DNA of 64,000 nucleotides from contig CM041465.1 of NCBI GenBank assembly GCA_023213395.1, positions 233,189,741 through 233,253,740 on the forward strand. Direction: 5' to 3'. The translations under genes were made by a program, and so were the position numbers. Below, in pieces: positions 11,145-23,600 of the stretch (the first letter of the stretch is position 1; each line of letters begins with the position of its first letter). A model generated the notes under the pieces. The model was not told the DNA's origin. It worked only from the letters and a program-made list of their open reading frames with translations, and made no database searches. This DNA is from Cycas panzhihuaensis. Lineage: Eukaryota > Cycadophyta.

Positions 11145-14100
11145 GACACACTCTGATATAAGTATAAACTAATGACCATTCTCCTAAGCTCAATTCTTAT
11201 GGGCATCTCCACTCTGAAATGAGTATAAACTACATGTAGTTTCTCATCCCCTATTCTTATTACTTAGGGGTGCTCTTACTCTCACTTTTATTGCCTTCTT
11301 GCTCCTTATTCCCTTTTATAGTTTTTCTCTTTGTTTGAGCATCGTTTCTTCAACACCTATGTCACTTCCATTTATCATTTCTATTATCAGGTTGTTACTT
11401 ATATCTTTAGTTTCATTTGGTAAAAGATAGTCATTTTTCTTCATTTTCTATAATTTTTTTTTATTATTTGACATTGCTTATCCCTACTCTAGTATCTATC
11501 TAGGTTTTGTCTCATGTTCACTCTTATTCATCATTCTAACATCTTTTCTTCTACTCTTCTTTAGTTTATACATTCATGTTAATCCTTATTTATCCCTTTT
11601 TGGTCCTTCAAGTTTATTTTTTCTTACTTGTTACCTATTATTCTGATCTCATTTGATTTATCCCTATCCCTAATTAGTAGTTATTCCTTTTCACTCATTC
11701 TCTAGCTTGTTCCTAGTCTATTCTAGCCTAGTTTCTTACCCCTATAAAGGATAACCTTACACCCATAGTAATACCTCTTAGACTCATTAAATTTGATTGT
11801 GGTAGTTTAGACTTCTTATTTCTGTCTCTTTCACTTATCATTTTAACTTACTCTATATTATAACCATGGCTTTTTTCACACTTGTGCATTACTAACTTAG
11901 GGTCTATCGATTATAAACATCCTTCCTATTCTTAGAGTCAATTGAGGGATCGTATAATCATTTTATGCCATATAAAAATAGAATTCATCTCATAGCAAAC
12001 CTATTCACTATCCCCAATCATTCATCATCATAGAGCTCCTCCTTAGCATTTAGGGTAGGCCACATGATGGTCTTATCATTACCTACATCTTATTACTTTA
12101 AGTGTAAGTCGGTTGGGTCATTTAGTGACTTTAGATCTTAGTTTTAAATCACCAATTCCATTTAATAATTGAATCCTAGTTAATACTATGATGTGTATTT
12201 AAGTTAAATATAAAGTAGTAAAGTGAAATGTTGACAATCCTTTTAATAGCATTATCTTGGCATCCATAGTAGATTATATGATGACCTTGTTCCCACCTAC
12301 CTCTTAGCAATTTGGATTTGGATCAATTGTGCCTAATAGGTTCTTTGGATTTAATACTATTTTGATCCATTGAGGCCCTTAAGTCAAATCCTACTATGAC
12401 TACCATTTTTTATCTCCAAGTATCAAGTGTAAATTTTTAGTTTGTGATCATTCCCTTTAACAACATCATCTTAACATCTAGGATAGGTTGCATGATAAAC
12501 TAGTTTCCACCTACCACTTAGTAGTTTAGATCTAGATGGATTATGCCCTCCTTCAGAATTAACATTGTTTGGTCTACCAAGGCTCATATTAGATTAAAGC
12601 CTATTATAATAGTCATCTCTTATCCTTCTATGACTTGTGAATGCCCTTGTCCACTTGTTGTTTCTTCTAATAATCTTTCTTCCAATTGTTTCTATCTTCC
12701 TTCGTTTGTTTAATAGCTCCTTGGTTGTTCTTTCTTAAGTCATGACATTATGCATGGCATGTTTCATCCACACTAATGGGAGAAGTTGAGGGAATTCTAG
12801 GCCTTCTATTATTTCCTAAATCATTCAAGCTCCTTTTTGTCATATTGTTAATATTGTAAGCCTTTTCTTTTCCCTTGCCACTGATAACTTAACTTAGTAT
12901 GCTTCTAGTATAGGTTCCCTTAAATATGTAATTTATGTTTAGATCTCTTAGCTTCTCCTTTTTATAGATCCTCTCTTAATTAGTCACTAATTGATTGACA
13001 CCTATCAAACCCCTAACTCGTAGCTCAACGTGTTTGCTAACTTAACTAGGTAACTATCTTAGTAAAATTTATCCATGTACAAATTCATTATATCCCTAAA
13101 GATTGCAATACTAAAATAGATGGCCTTATTCACCATATCCTCATGCAATACTTATAGCCAAAGATGGTTGTTAATTGTTAGCATCTTATATCATTTCTAA
13201 TATTGAGCTTTAGTTGCCAAGGGGTCAAATATTTCACTAATTTTTAGCCTCCTTAGTCATCAAGTATTATTTTCACCCATGATTTCATGGTTGGATACTA
13301 ATTTTAACTCCTCTCTTAGAATGACCTAGTTCCTACACAAAACATCTCAAAATAGGGGTATTCCATTAACTTTTAAGTTAAAAATTTTAAGTTGTAGTAT
13401 AGTTATTACTAATGAAAACTCTTAAAGTTTTTGTTTTCTATTATTATGCAACTCATTTGGTATGTTGTTCACTTGCACTTTGAACCCCTTATCCTATGGT
13501 ATTGATGATTAGAAAATATAACTCAACTATATATGGATCAAAGGTTTATCCTCCTTATACTACTAGCCACCCATCCTTATTATGACTTGGCTTCTCATTA
13601 AACATTTTTTTATAGACTTATTTATTTTTTTTGCCTAGAGAAGTTTTGTTCTTGGCTTTTTAAAAATTTGATGAGATCACTCCATCACATTTGCATTGGT
13701 TGCATTAAGAATTTTAACATGGTTATAATATTACATGATGAATGGTAGTAGTATCATCAAAATTCTTGACATGATATAATATTATGACTTAAATCTTGAT
13801 GATACCATCAAATTATTAATAGTACTACCATGATTTTTTAATGTGGCCAATGCTTATATGATGTGATCATGTATGATTTTAACTATATTAACTATTATAA
13901 ATCTAGAATTAAAAAAAAAAAAAAAATATTGTCATTTTTCTTTTAATTTTGGCTTTCTTACTAGACCAAACATAGCTAGGGATACTATGGATAAAAATTA
14001 TAATGGTTTTTTGTCAAAATCATGTTCTATAATACTTTATTTAATCCCAAAAGTTTATTTGGTATAGGATCTTTTATGACTCCTTTGATCTTTTGAGTTT

Positions 14101-14997
14101 TCTTTGCGTTTAGATTTTATTATTTATCATTATGAGTTTGTGTCATTGTAAATTCTTATTTTGTAGTTGCGGTGAATGTTTGTGGAGATCATTTGCTTGT
14201 TTGTAAAGGAATTTTAGTGACTTTCTCTTGATCATTGAGGCTAATCGATCACTTGGAGTACTTTGGATTGATCTCTTATAGTGCCTCATCACTTGGAGAT
14301 CTCTCAATAAAAATTTTGCCTTACTAGAGTGGTGTCTTTCTATGCATTTTCTCTCTGATTTTTCTCAAAAACTAATTACTTCTACATGTTATAATTTTCT
14401 CTTTTATTTTATGCATAGATTCATCTTCTTTCTCTCATTCGACAAAGCCATCCATTAATTTACTTATACTCTTATTTCTTTCTGTCTAAAATATGGTGTA
14501 AATCAACATTTCCAATGCGTCCAAGAACCTTTCATCACTTGGAGTACATTGGGAGCAATATATTTCACTTTATTTCATACTAGTTTTTATGCTTTATATG
14601 AGTGATTCACTTTTCTATTATTCTTATTTGTGTGAATAACATTGTGATTGATTTTGCTTAGAGTTCTCTTATCATTGTGGGTACATTTCTTTTGCTTTGC
14701 TTGGAACTTGTTGTTAACTCTTTATTTGTGCTTGTGATTAGGATTCTAATTAAGGCCTAGCCTTAATTTATGGATTTGATTTGGGACTAGACTCCCTTAT
14801 GTGCTTTCAACTTGTTTGAATGCTATGCTCATTACCTCACCTTTCCTTTCACCCATTAGTATTGCTAATGGTTTCCATGGCCTTCTAATCATAAATCTAA
14901 GGTGGTTTTCTCCTCCTCACTCAAGTATAATTAGCACATGTCACTCTTTCTTACTTCATACTTCCTTTATACTTTAGGGTTTGCATTTTGCATATGA
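11145..14997. other. Long non-coding section between pol and right repeat
   Basis: No protein family is visible. It contains the ~215-bp tandem repeats described separately, an A-run at 13912-13926 and otherwise AT-rich text. If the flanking repeats are LTRs, this is the 3' untranslated part of the element, possibly with further unrecognised insertions. Confidence 0.45.
12050..12640. repeat. Three degenerate ~215-bp tandem repeats
   Basis: Units start at about 12056, 12271 and 12487, a spacing of 215-216 bp. Each has a phrase of the type GATGACCTTGTTCCCACCT or its variants, followed by TTAG.A.TTTGGATT and a later Leu/Ile-rich AT segment. The units have diverged strongly, which points to an old local amplification. 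Confidence 0.65.
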
Positions 14998-15760
14998 TGT
15001 TTTAATTTCCTTTCATTTGATTAATAAGTGCTAGTTTTACATTCTCATTTTCAGTGCTATATTTTAATCTTTTATGTAGTGAGTGGATTTAGTTAACATC
15101 CTTTTTGTATAACCACATCTTATTTAGTGACATACTAGAATGTTTTTGTTTTTCTTCCTCTCTTTAGGAGTGCTTTTCTAGACATAGAAAAGATACCCTT
15201 AAAGCATAAAAGTTAAACATCATAAAAAAACATAAAGAATGAGGCCTTAAGAAAAGAAACTTAATAGTAATCCAATTTTTCTCTCACCCTTCATTCCTCT
15301 TTTCTATTTGATTTCATGTCAAAATTATGTATTTATTCATTTAGGTTCATAGGTGTGATCATAGAGGAAAGCCAAGTGTGAGTGCACTTGGAATCCTTGG
15401 TCTCTTGGTTGCTTGTTTCCTTTTCATAGTGTTGTACATCTGATTATGCCTATTTCTTTTATGTTATATGGTTGGCATGCCTAGATTGAAGTAATTGGTA
15501 TAACTTGCATTTGTTTAGGGTTGTTTGGTTGAACATATTAATTGTACACTTATTATTTGCTTATGCTTACTTACATTGTACTAACCTCTACAATGAAAAT
15601 GACATCTAAAAAGATCATCAAACCCACATACATGGAATCAAGATCCCTAGTGGAACCAACTTGTTATTAATGTATAATATAGGAGAGGTTGAAGAAATAT
15701 AATGAGGTAGTTCTCTTTTTTAAGTTAGAGTTATAAGAAGACTTGTAAGTATACTCAAGG
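14998..15760 (+). repeat. Right direct repeat (probable 3' LTR)
   Basis: Partner of 6259-7005. Both carry CACCCTTCATTC, a TTTAGGTT.ATA.GTGT block, TGGTTGCTTGTTTCC/TTTCTTGTTTCC and a GGAGAGGTTGAAGAA/GAGAGGTCAAGGAGA block in the same order. There is no clear polypurine tract before it. Confidence 0.6.
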
Positions 15761-16179
15761 TTTTAATTAAGGCCCTTAATAGGGGCCTATCATTTTTTGG
15801 CGAAGTATATTTGGTAATAAGTTGGTGTATGAAGTGAGGTGAGACAATTACTAATATTGAGGCCTTAGATAGAACTGGCTCAACAACAAGGCCATTGGAT
15901 CTTTAGTTAGGTGACTTATAGGATTCTTCTTCTATTCCCTTCCCACTTCTTTAAACTTGCCTTCTCTATTTCTTTCTCTTTTTTAATCTTCTCTAAGTCA
16001 TGACCTTGTCCACACTTAACCTTGTTTACTCTTACCTTCTCATGCCATGCATTGAGTCTCACCTTGAGTTAGTTTTGGAATGATTGTTATACCCCATTGG
16101 TACTTTCCCCTTCTACACCCATTCTCTTCGCAAGAGGGCTAATTCATTTAGGACCACCTAAATCCTGAATGAATACTTG
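15761..16179. other. AT-rich gap, no recognised feature
   Basis: Nothing coding is visible. A TTTTTTGGCGAAGT motif at 15795 vaguely recalls Athila-type primer sites, but there is no matching LTR arrangement. Confidence 0.4.
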
Positions 16180-16363
16180 TAAATAATTAAATTACTTTTA
16201 TTTATTTGACATACTAAAATGTAATTTTTGAATAGCATTTCCTTTTATATAGTGTTCATGTGACACTTTTTACTTTGTGTATAAACATGTGGCTTTTAAT
16301 ATTCATTCTTATAAGTAATTATAAGTATTTTATTTATGTTTTATGATTTACTAATATGATATA
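16180..16363. repeat. Copy 1 of a short dispersed repeat
   Basis: This segment aligns with 25780-25837 joined to 31104-31235, the pre-insertion sequence of the second copy. Shared text includes TTTTATATAG, ACACTTTTTACTTT and CTTTTAATATTCAT. Each copy now abuts a different Copia-type element. It may be part of an LTR of an unknown family. Confidence 0.65.
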
Positions 16364-16588
16364 TGTTGGAAATAATATTAACTTAATTTTTGTATTGGTA
16401 TTATTAATAGATATTGTGTGTGTGTTCGTATAATCATTTTTTATTATTAATCGAGAAAGTTCTCCTATGATTTTTCTTGAAAGGGTCTTTATATAAATAT
16501 TTATCCATTTCTAATTTATTTTGTGCATTTCATCTATAATCTTATAGAAATTTTAATATGAAATCAATGATCCTATTATTTTATGGCA

Positions 16589-16600
16589 TGGTATTAGAGC
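16589..16600 (+). other. Decayed primer-binding site (tRNA-iMet)
   Basis: TGGTATTAGAGC differs from the canonical plant TGGTATCAGAGC by one C-to-T change and lies directly after the 5' LTR. It would prime minus-strand DNA synthesis. Confidence 0.8.
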
Positions 16601-18490
16601 TAAAGGTTTTTTATTAGTGTTTGTGTGTGATTTTAAGGCCAACTTTATTTGTGTGTGAATTTCTTATTTCCACTTTAATCATATTGATTATTGGAAGCAT
16701 AAGTTGATGAGCCATTAGAGTCCATGATCAAACTCTTAGTGGAAAGAAGTTCCCATTATTAGGTAGCTCATTTGTACTCCATGGTTCCCCTTTTTAGGTT
16801 TGTACCACTAGACCCTCATCAATTAAACATAGATAACTCTTTCTCTATGGTTTGTTTCCATGAGAGATCTCTCACCCTAACATTTTTACTACTATAAACT
16901 CTTAAGTTATATAGCATCCACAACCTTTACAAATCATTAATAACTCATAGTTGGTGATTGGGTGTGTTTTTAATTATTGGGATGACCCCTCTTTATTGGA
17001 TTTTTTTTGTGATTATACTTTGAAGAGATTCCATCCCTTTCCTTCATTTAAGCTTCCATTTTATAGGTTCTTTTTGCTCTTGTGACCAACTCATAGTTCT
17101 CATTATGTGGCTTGACTCTATGAAATTTGGTGAGTTTTTGTTTTCTCATTAAAAAGATATATTTTTTAGTAGTTATTCTCTAGGTAGGCACCTTTTACTT
17201 ACTCATAGCCATTAAAAAAGTATATCTACTCTTTCATCTATTATTAATTTTCTTTGTGGATTATTTTTCCCTCATAATACTAGCCACGAAGTTGACAAAA
17301 CTTTACACAAACCTCACTTAGGTTTAATTTGATTTTTTGGGTGAGATTTTTTTTTTGTTTTAAAGGTTTAGTGTAATTAAATTCAATTAGAGAGTTGTTT
17401 TAAACTTTTCCCAACCTCTTATGGTATCTACAATTGATTATATAACTTATTCCATGCAACCAAAACCCTCAATAAAAGGGAATGATGTGATTTTTTAAAT
17501 AAAAGTTTAGAAATTTTTAGACATGCTATCATTCTTTAAATCATAACTTTCTCTACAAGCATTCTATTTTAGTTTCTTTAGTACCACTAGAATCCTAGTT
17601 GAAACATCTTTAAATTGAGTAATCATATTGGCTTTGATTTTATAGTGAAAATTCAAGTCAAATTTTCCTTTTATATAAATCGATTCATTTTGATTATTTT
17701 TCATAAAATCTTTAAATGATTAAAACTTGGTCATTTAATATTCAATTTTAGAAATCATTTTTTTAATTTTATAAATATTTTTGAGCTCTATATATTTATA
17801 TAATCAAAGTTTTGATTTCATTACTTTTATTCTTTAGAAGTAAATTCAAGTGTAAAATGGTACTTTTATGAGTTCAATTTTAGACATATTTTCATGTAAA
17901 GTAATGGTTTGAAGGTTCTTATATGCATATTAAGTTCCTTAACCATACTTTATATTATTTATTTTTGGCTTAAAAGGACCTATCTTATCTATTTTTTGTT
18001 GAAAAAACCTTCTCTTATTTGTTATTGATTTGAACATATCTTTATTGATGATATGATGTAAACTTTGAGTCTAGTATAAGCTCTTGTATTATTATATACT
18101 ATTGCTACATACTTGGTTGGCTAGATGGTTCAATTTTTTCTAGAAATATGTTGTTTATTAGTGTATAATTGATAAACCATGTACATAAAACATATCTTAG
18201 TTCACTGACAGTTTTAATAATTGGTTATCTAGGGACTTTGGTAGATGGTTATGATTTTATATGGACATTAATATATCTCTTAATTTGTTTATATCTCTTA
18301 GGTTATGGTAATGTCATGTGATGGAAATATTATGTTGTGATAATCTCAAATGTATTTTTAGGGTGATACTAATATTCTAGTTCTAATTAAGGTGGTACAT
18401 ATATATAAGAAGATGAATCTCAAGTTAAAGATCAAATCAAGATAATAATACTTCCATTATATTCTTCCCTAAATTAATATTAAGGGGTAA
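16601..18490. other. Non-coding interior of the small LTR element
   Basis: No reading frame resembles gag or pol. It is AT-rich with many T-runs. It ends with a purine-rich tract just before the 3' LTR. Confidence 0.5.
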
Positions 18491-18523
18491 TGTTGGAATT
18501 AATATTGATTTGATTTTGATATC

Positions 18524-18618
18524 AATATTACTAATGGACACTATATATATAATTATTTTTTACTATTAATTAAGAAAGTTATAAAATAATTATATATATA
18601 GTGTCCATTAGTAATATT
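18524..18618. repeat. 36-bp perfect inverted repeat inside the 3' LTR
   Basis: The left arm 18524-18559 and right arm 18583-18618 are exact reverse complements around a 23-base spacer. The stretch after the right arm (18619-18650) repeats the text that followed the left arm (ATTATTTTTT..TATT.AATTAAGAAAGTT). The sister LTR (16364-16587) has only one such copy. This is what a replication template switch onto the opposite strand and back would leave. Confidence 0.9.
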
Positions 18619-19287
18619 TAATTATTTTTTTTCTATTGAATTAAGAAAGTTCAGGTTGTGAAACTACTGCGAACTGCAAAGCGAGATGAAGGTGACAGTG
18701 ACTGCTAGGGTTTGGACGAAGGTGACGATGCTTGATCTTCCAGAGTGTGGCAACCCGAGTATAGATGGAGGCTCATCGCAGCCTCCTAGCTGGGAAGCCA
18801 TAGTGAACTGTCACTGTGAGCAAAATTGGGAAGGGTTGAAAAAATGACCCAGAGCACGGACAACGTTTGGGGTAGGTCACCTTTCAAAGGGCTGAACGGG
18901 AGACTGGTATGGGACCAGGAAGAAGGTATGGATGCATAAGGAGGCTTGCCTTGGTAGCAAGTTTGACAGAAGGAGCAAGGCATCTTCGGACCGTGGAAAT
19001 AAACATTTAGAATTGGGCAGAGGAATGGTGCTTGGGTTTGAAGAGGCTAGTCTAAATGGTGAAGACAGGGAGAGCATCTTAACCCTAGGGTACAAGTAGG
19101 AACTGGCTTCAAAAGTGCTGGAGACGGTTGATCAGAGGAGGCAAGATAGTGGCTCAGATTATGTAGACAATAGTTGTCTCAAGCTATAAGTTATATCTAA
19201 AAGTTTTAGCCCCATGTTTCCAGGCTCTGGTGGCGAGTCCATGAAGTTTTACCTTTAACAATATTTTTTATTTATATAAGTTTTTAA

Positions 19288-20697
19288 ATGGAGCATAAAC
19301 AGTAGGACCGGACTCAGTCCTCTCCTCCAAGAAGGACATACCTTGAAGCCCTAAGAAATGGTAAACCTGAGGAGTTTGTTATTGAACCGGTGATAAGAGA
19401 TAACAGAATAAAAATCTCAGTCCTGAAGGAGCTAACGGAGAAAACAATATAATACTGTGAAAACAACTTGGTCGAGAGGTTTTCAGGGCCCAGACCAGGG
19501 TTGGATATCATAAGGAGCTGGACTAAAAATAAGTGGAAAATAAAAAACCTAGTGGAGGTGATGGTTATACCTAAGGGTTGTGTCCTTTTTAGATTCGTAG
19601 ACCAGGAAGATATGATAGTATCATTATTAAGATCCCCATGGATGTTTGGAAGGAAGGCCATGACTTTAGAGAAATGGCACCCAGATTTTGACCCAGCAGT
19701 TCCTCGGGTCAAACAAGCTCCAATATAGGTTCAGATGCTCCCCCTACATTTTTGGAACCTGGAAGTGGTTAAAGGAGTTGCCAGTGTTATAGCCCCCCTT
19801 CTAGCTACAAACTTAGCGATGAAGAACAAATCCTGATTGATTAACGCCAGGTTCTGTATCCTAGCGAATCTCGATAGTAACCTCCCAAAAGAGGTAGACA
19901 TAGAGTTTAGGGGGTGGGAGTTTACCCAGAAGTTAGCCTATGAGTTGGAAGGATTCAGGTTCTCAAGATGTAGATGTTTGGGACACCTCCCAATTAAATG
20001 TCCAAGAGAAGCTAAAGAAAGGATGAAAGAAGTGGAGGAGGGACAAAAAACAGAAGGAGACTTGAAAAAGGAAGAGGATATGAGTGCAGACCCAAACAAG
20101 AGTATAAACCTGATGCCTGATGAAGGTAAGGGAATAGATTCAATGGTGGAGACCAACATAGCAAAGAGTTTTGAGGCCCTAAAGGACCATAAAGACGAAG
20201 AGCAAGTGATATAAGGTAATCTGGGGGAGTTTAGAGAGCCAAGACATGAAGATTCTACCCATGTGTTGGGTGAATTAGCTTAGGACCAAGCGAAAGAAAT
20301 CAACTGGGAGGAGGAAGACTACCTAACAGAGGAGGAGGCAGGGATGGCCCAGATTCTAGATCAAGAAGAAGAACATAACCCAAAGGAGATAGGGGGAGAG
20401 TTAAAGTTTTCGCAGGATATACTTCCTGAGGCCAGGAGAGCTATGGATCAAGGAAGGATAGGAGGAGGGATTTATAAATGGATCTCAAAGGACAAAGGAA
20501 GGCAGATGGAGGTGAAGAGATTTCCTGACTATGACAGCAAAAAAAGGGTGGGTAAACCATCGAGGAAAGCGACAAGGGAAAACAAAGCAGCGTCCCAAAT
20601 TGATATGGGCTACCAGAGTATATTAAAGGAGGGGGGGGTAATCGAGGGCCCTCTTCTCAGAAGTAGGAGGCAGGATGGGAAGGGGCATGGTCTATGA
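19288..20697 (+). pseudogene. LINE ORF1 (DUF4283 and zinc knuckle), nonsense-broken
   Basis: RNA-binding ORF1 protein of the LINE. One uninterrupted frame of about 470 codons runs from ATG 19288 to TGA 20697, broken only by point stops: TAG near 19303, TAA near 19447, TAG 19726-19728, TGA 19831-19833, TAA 20212-20214 and TAG near 20278. Each fits a C-to-T or G-to-A change. A DUF4283-like region spans roughly 19440-19900 (RFVDQEDMIVSLLRSPW, LPLHFWNLEVV). It is followed by a CCHC knuckle (FSRCRCLGHLPIKCP, near 19960-20005) in which the first Cys is replaced by Phe. The C-terminal half is acidic, Glu/Lys-rich and probably disordered. The frame integrity shows relatively recent death. Confidence 0.85.
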
Positions 20698-23600
20698 AGA
20701 TTTTCTCCTAGAACATAAGGGGCTTAAATGCCCCATCTAAGCAAAGACTGGTGAAGGAGCTGAGAGCTAGGGAACGAGCGGACCTAGTCTTCCTACAGTA
20801 GACAAAAATGGCCCAGGCGAAGGAGGAGGAGGTAACAAAAAAAATATGGAGAAGGGCAGAAATGAGGATGATAGAGGGTGCTTTGGGATTGGGAGGGCTT
20901 ACTGTTCTCTGGAACCTAGGTATGTGGCAGGGTTATGAGATGGCTAAGGGGGAGCACTTCATTACAATGTGTCTGGTATGTAGAAGGATAAACTCTCTAT
21001 GGTGGGCCATAAACGTCTGCACTCTAATGACAGTGGAGGGCAGGAAACTGCTGTGGAATAGTATAGTAGAGTCCCACAAAGACTGGAAAGGCCCATGGAT
21101 GGTGGCAGGAGACTTCAAGTCGACTTTGACTCTGGAGGATAAGAAAGGAGGGCAAGTGGGGTGGTCCAGGGGTATGGAGGACTTTAGTGTCTTCCTTTAG
21201 AATAGGGGGCTAATGGACATCCCCCTCAGTGAGACCATCTTCACATGGACGAATAGGAGGTTGGGGCATAATCATATCCAGGTCAAGTTGGATAGAGTTT
21301 TGGTTAATTATGAGTGGATAAGGCTCCATGGGGACTTGAAGCTAGTGGCACTTCCAAGATCAGCTTCTGATCAATCCCCTCTCCTTTTGGAATACTCATA
21401 TCCAGATAATTATCGGGGGGGGGGGGGCTTCCATTTTGAGCGTATATGGATGCAACACCTAGACCTGAGGAATAGGATCAGTGAGTGGTGGGGTATTCCT
21501 GTGGAGGGGTACGCCATGTTCAAATTTTCAAAGAAGCTAGCCTGGATAAAGAGAAAGATAAAAATCTAGAATAAGGAGGTATTCAGAAATATATTTAAAG
21601 TCAAAGGAAGACTGCTGGAAGATTTAAGTAAGACCAAACAAAGGATTCAAGAAGAGGGAAAATCTAGCACATTGGACCAGATGGAAAGCAGACTATCCAA
21701 AGAATTTGAAGAGGTATTTTTGAAGGAGGAACTTCACTGGAAATAAAAATCCAGGGATCAATGGATTAAGGAGGGGGATAGGAATACTAAGTGTTTCCAT
21801 ATGTCGACTTTGAAACACAGAGCCTATAATAGAATAAGTAAGCTATGAAGTAAGGAGGGCACTACACTTGAGACTGAAGATCAATCAGAACCTCTGTAGT
21901 TGAGTATTTCAAAGAACTTTTTAGGGAACTTGGGTGTCAGGACCTAGAGTTACGCTCAAACCTATTGAGTTGTATCTTGTGGTCTATTAATGAGATATAA
22001 AATAGAAAGCTGACAGAGTCATTTTCCCTGGATGAAGTGGAGAGGGCTCTATTCAGCATGGGATGGGATAAGGCCCTAGGGCCAGATGGTTTTCCCCCAG
22101 CTTTCTTTCAGGAATACTAGGACATTATAAAGGACAATCTGAAAGAGGGGGTGAACGAATTCTTTGAGAAGAAGACAATTTTGAAGGAGTGGCAATCTAC
22201 CTTTTTGGTGCTAATACCTAAAAAAATGGGGGCAAAGGTGATGGAGGACTTTAGGCCAATCAGTTTATGTAATGTTAAGTATAAGATTTTGGTGAAATTA
22301 TTGGCAAACTGGCTTAAGGAGTGTCTGTCGTCTATTATATCTGCTAACCAAGATAGATTTGTTAAAGGTAGGCAGATTGTGGATGGTATAATTACTATAC
22401 ATGAGATGATTCATTCGACGTATCAAAGGAAGGAAGTAGCTATGATAGTGAAAACTGATATGTATAAAGCTTATGACAGGGTTGCTTGGGACTGTCTCCC
22501 TGATTGCTTCAAGGCCTTTGGCTTCGATGAGGTGTAGAGGGAATGGATGAAGTGTTGTATCTCGACTTCTTCTTTTTCCATGCTGATAAATGGTTCATCA
22601 ACACCTTTCTTTTCTGGGTCGAGGGGTCCAAGGCAAGGAGACCCTATGTCGTCCTATCTCTTTATCATAATGGCAAAAATGTTGGGGAGAGTTATGGAGG
22701 AGGCCAAGATGGTTGGCTGGGTGACTGGATTAAAGCCTTCCTTGAATATGGAAAATATCATCCACCATCAGTTTATAGATGATAATATATTTCTGGGTAA
22801 AGCATCTCTTGGAGAAGTCAAGGTTATGAAAGATGGGCTTCATGCTTATGAACGGGCCTCAAATCAGAAAATCAATTGGGAAAAAAGTTCTGTCTATTTC
22901 ATTAATACCCCAAAAAGACTCCAGTAGAGAATTAATAGAGTTCTAAAGATTCCAATCAGGACCCATCTGTTTACCTTGGGTTGCCTCTTTTTGTGATAAA
23001 TATGAGGAAGGATCCCTAGAGTCCCATTGTGGGACCATTCCAAAGGAAATTGGCTAGATGGAAGGGGGTCCTACTTAGCTTGGTAGGTAAAATTCAGCTA
23101 GTGGTGGCCTCCCTTCAAAGTATCCCAGTTTATATGATGTCTTTATTCATCATGCCGAATAAGGTCATCTCAATAATAGAGGGAATCATAAAAATATTTC
23201 TCTGGTCCGGTTCAGAGGAGAAAAATAGAATTCATCTGGTATCTTGGGAAAAGGTATGCAAACCCAGATGGGCAGGGGGCCTAAATGTCAGGAGGATGGG
23301 GTTATTTAACAAAGCCCTCCTAGCAAAATTGGGCTGGAGATTAGCTAGAGAGTTTGGAACGCAGTGGGGAGATATAATAACTAAAAAATATCTCAGGGGA
23401 AACCAGTTCCAGAATGAGGAGGCGAGAGGGACCTCTAGCTCCCTCATCTGGAAAGGCCTCCTATCCTCTAGACCTTTATTGAGCAAAGGCCTAAGGTGGA
23501 AACTGGAGAATGGGGAAAGCATAAGTTTCTGGGAGGATAAATGGTGCAGTAACTACTCTATGAAGGACTTACCATTCATTGGCAATATGCAGAGAACATG

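Larger units (their letters stand above)
6259..15760 (+). mobile_element. Old Gypsy-like LTR retrotransposon, internally deleted
   Basis: Two diverged direct repeats, about 6259-7005 and 14998-15760, flank gag, protease and integrase C-terminal remnants that all lie on the plus strand. I interpret the repeats as LTRs. Shared landmarks include TTTCATTTGATTAATAAGTG near both left ends and TAACATCC/TAACACCC plus TATAACCA blocks further in. The coding order is gag (8596-8995), protease (about 9870-10260) and integrase C-terminus (10922-11144). The reverse transcriptase, RNase H and integrase core expected between the last two are absent, so about 2.5 kb of pol is missing. A long non-coding 3' section (11145-14997) follows, as in some Tat/Ogre-like elements. 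I could not identify a convincing primer site, polypurine tract or target duplication, so the outer borders are approximate. Confidence 0.6.

Noticed and set aside
15795-15810. TTTTTTGGCGAAGT as an Athila-type primer-binding site
   Set aside because: Only a few bases match, and it lies after the right-hand repeat with no interior to its right.
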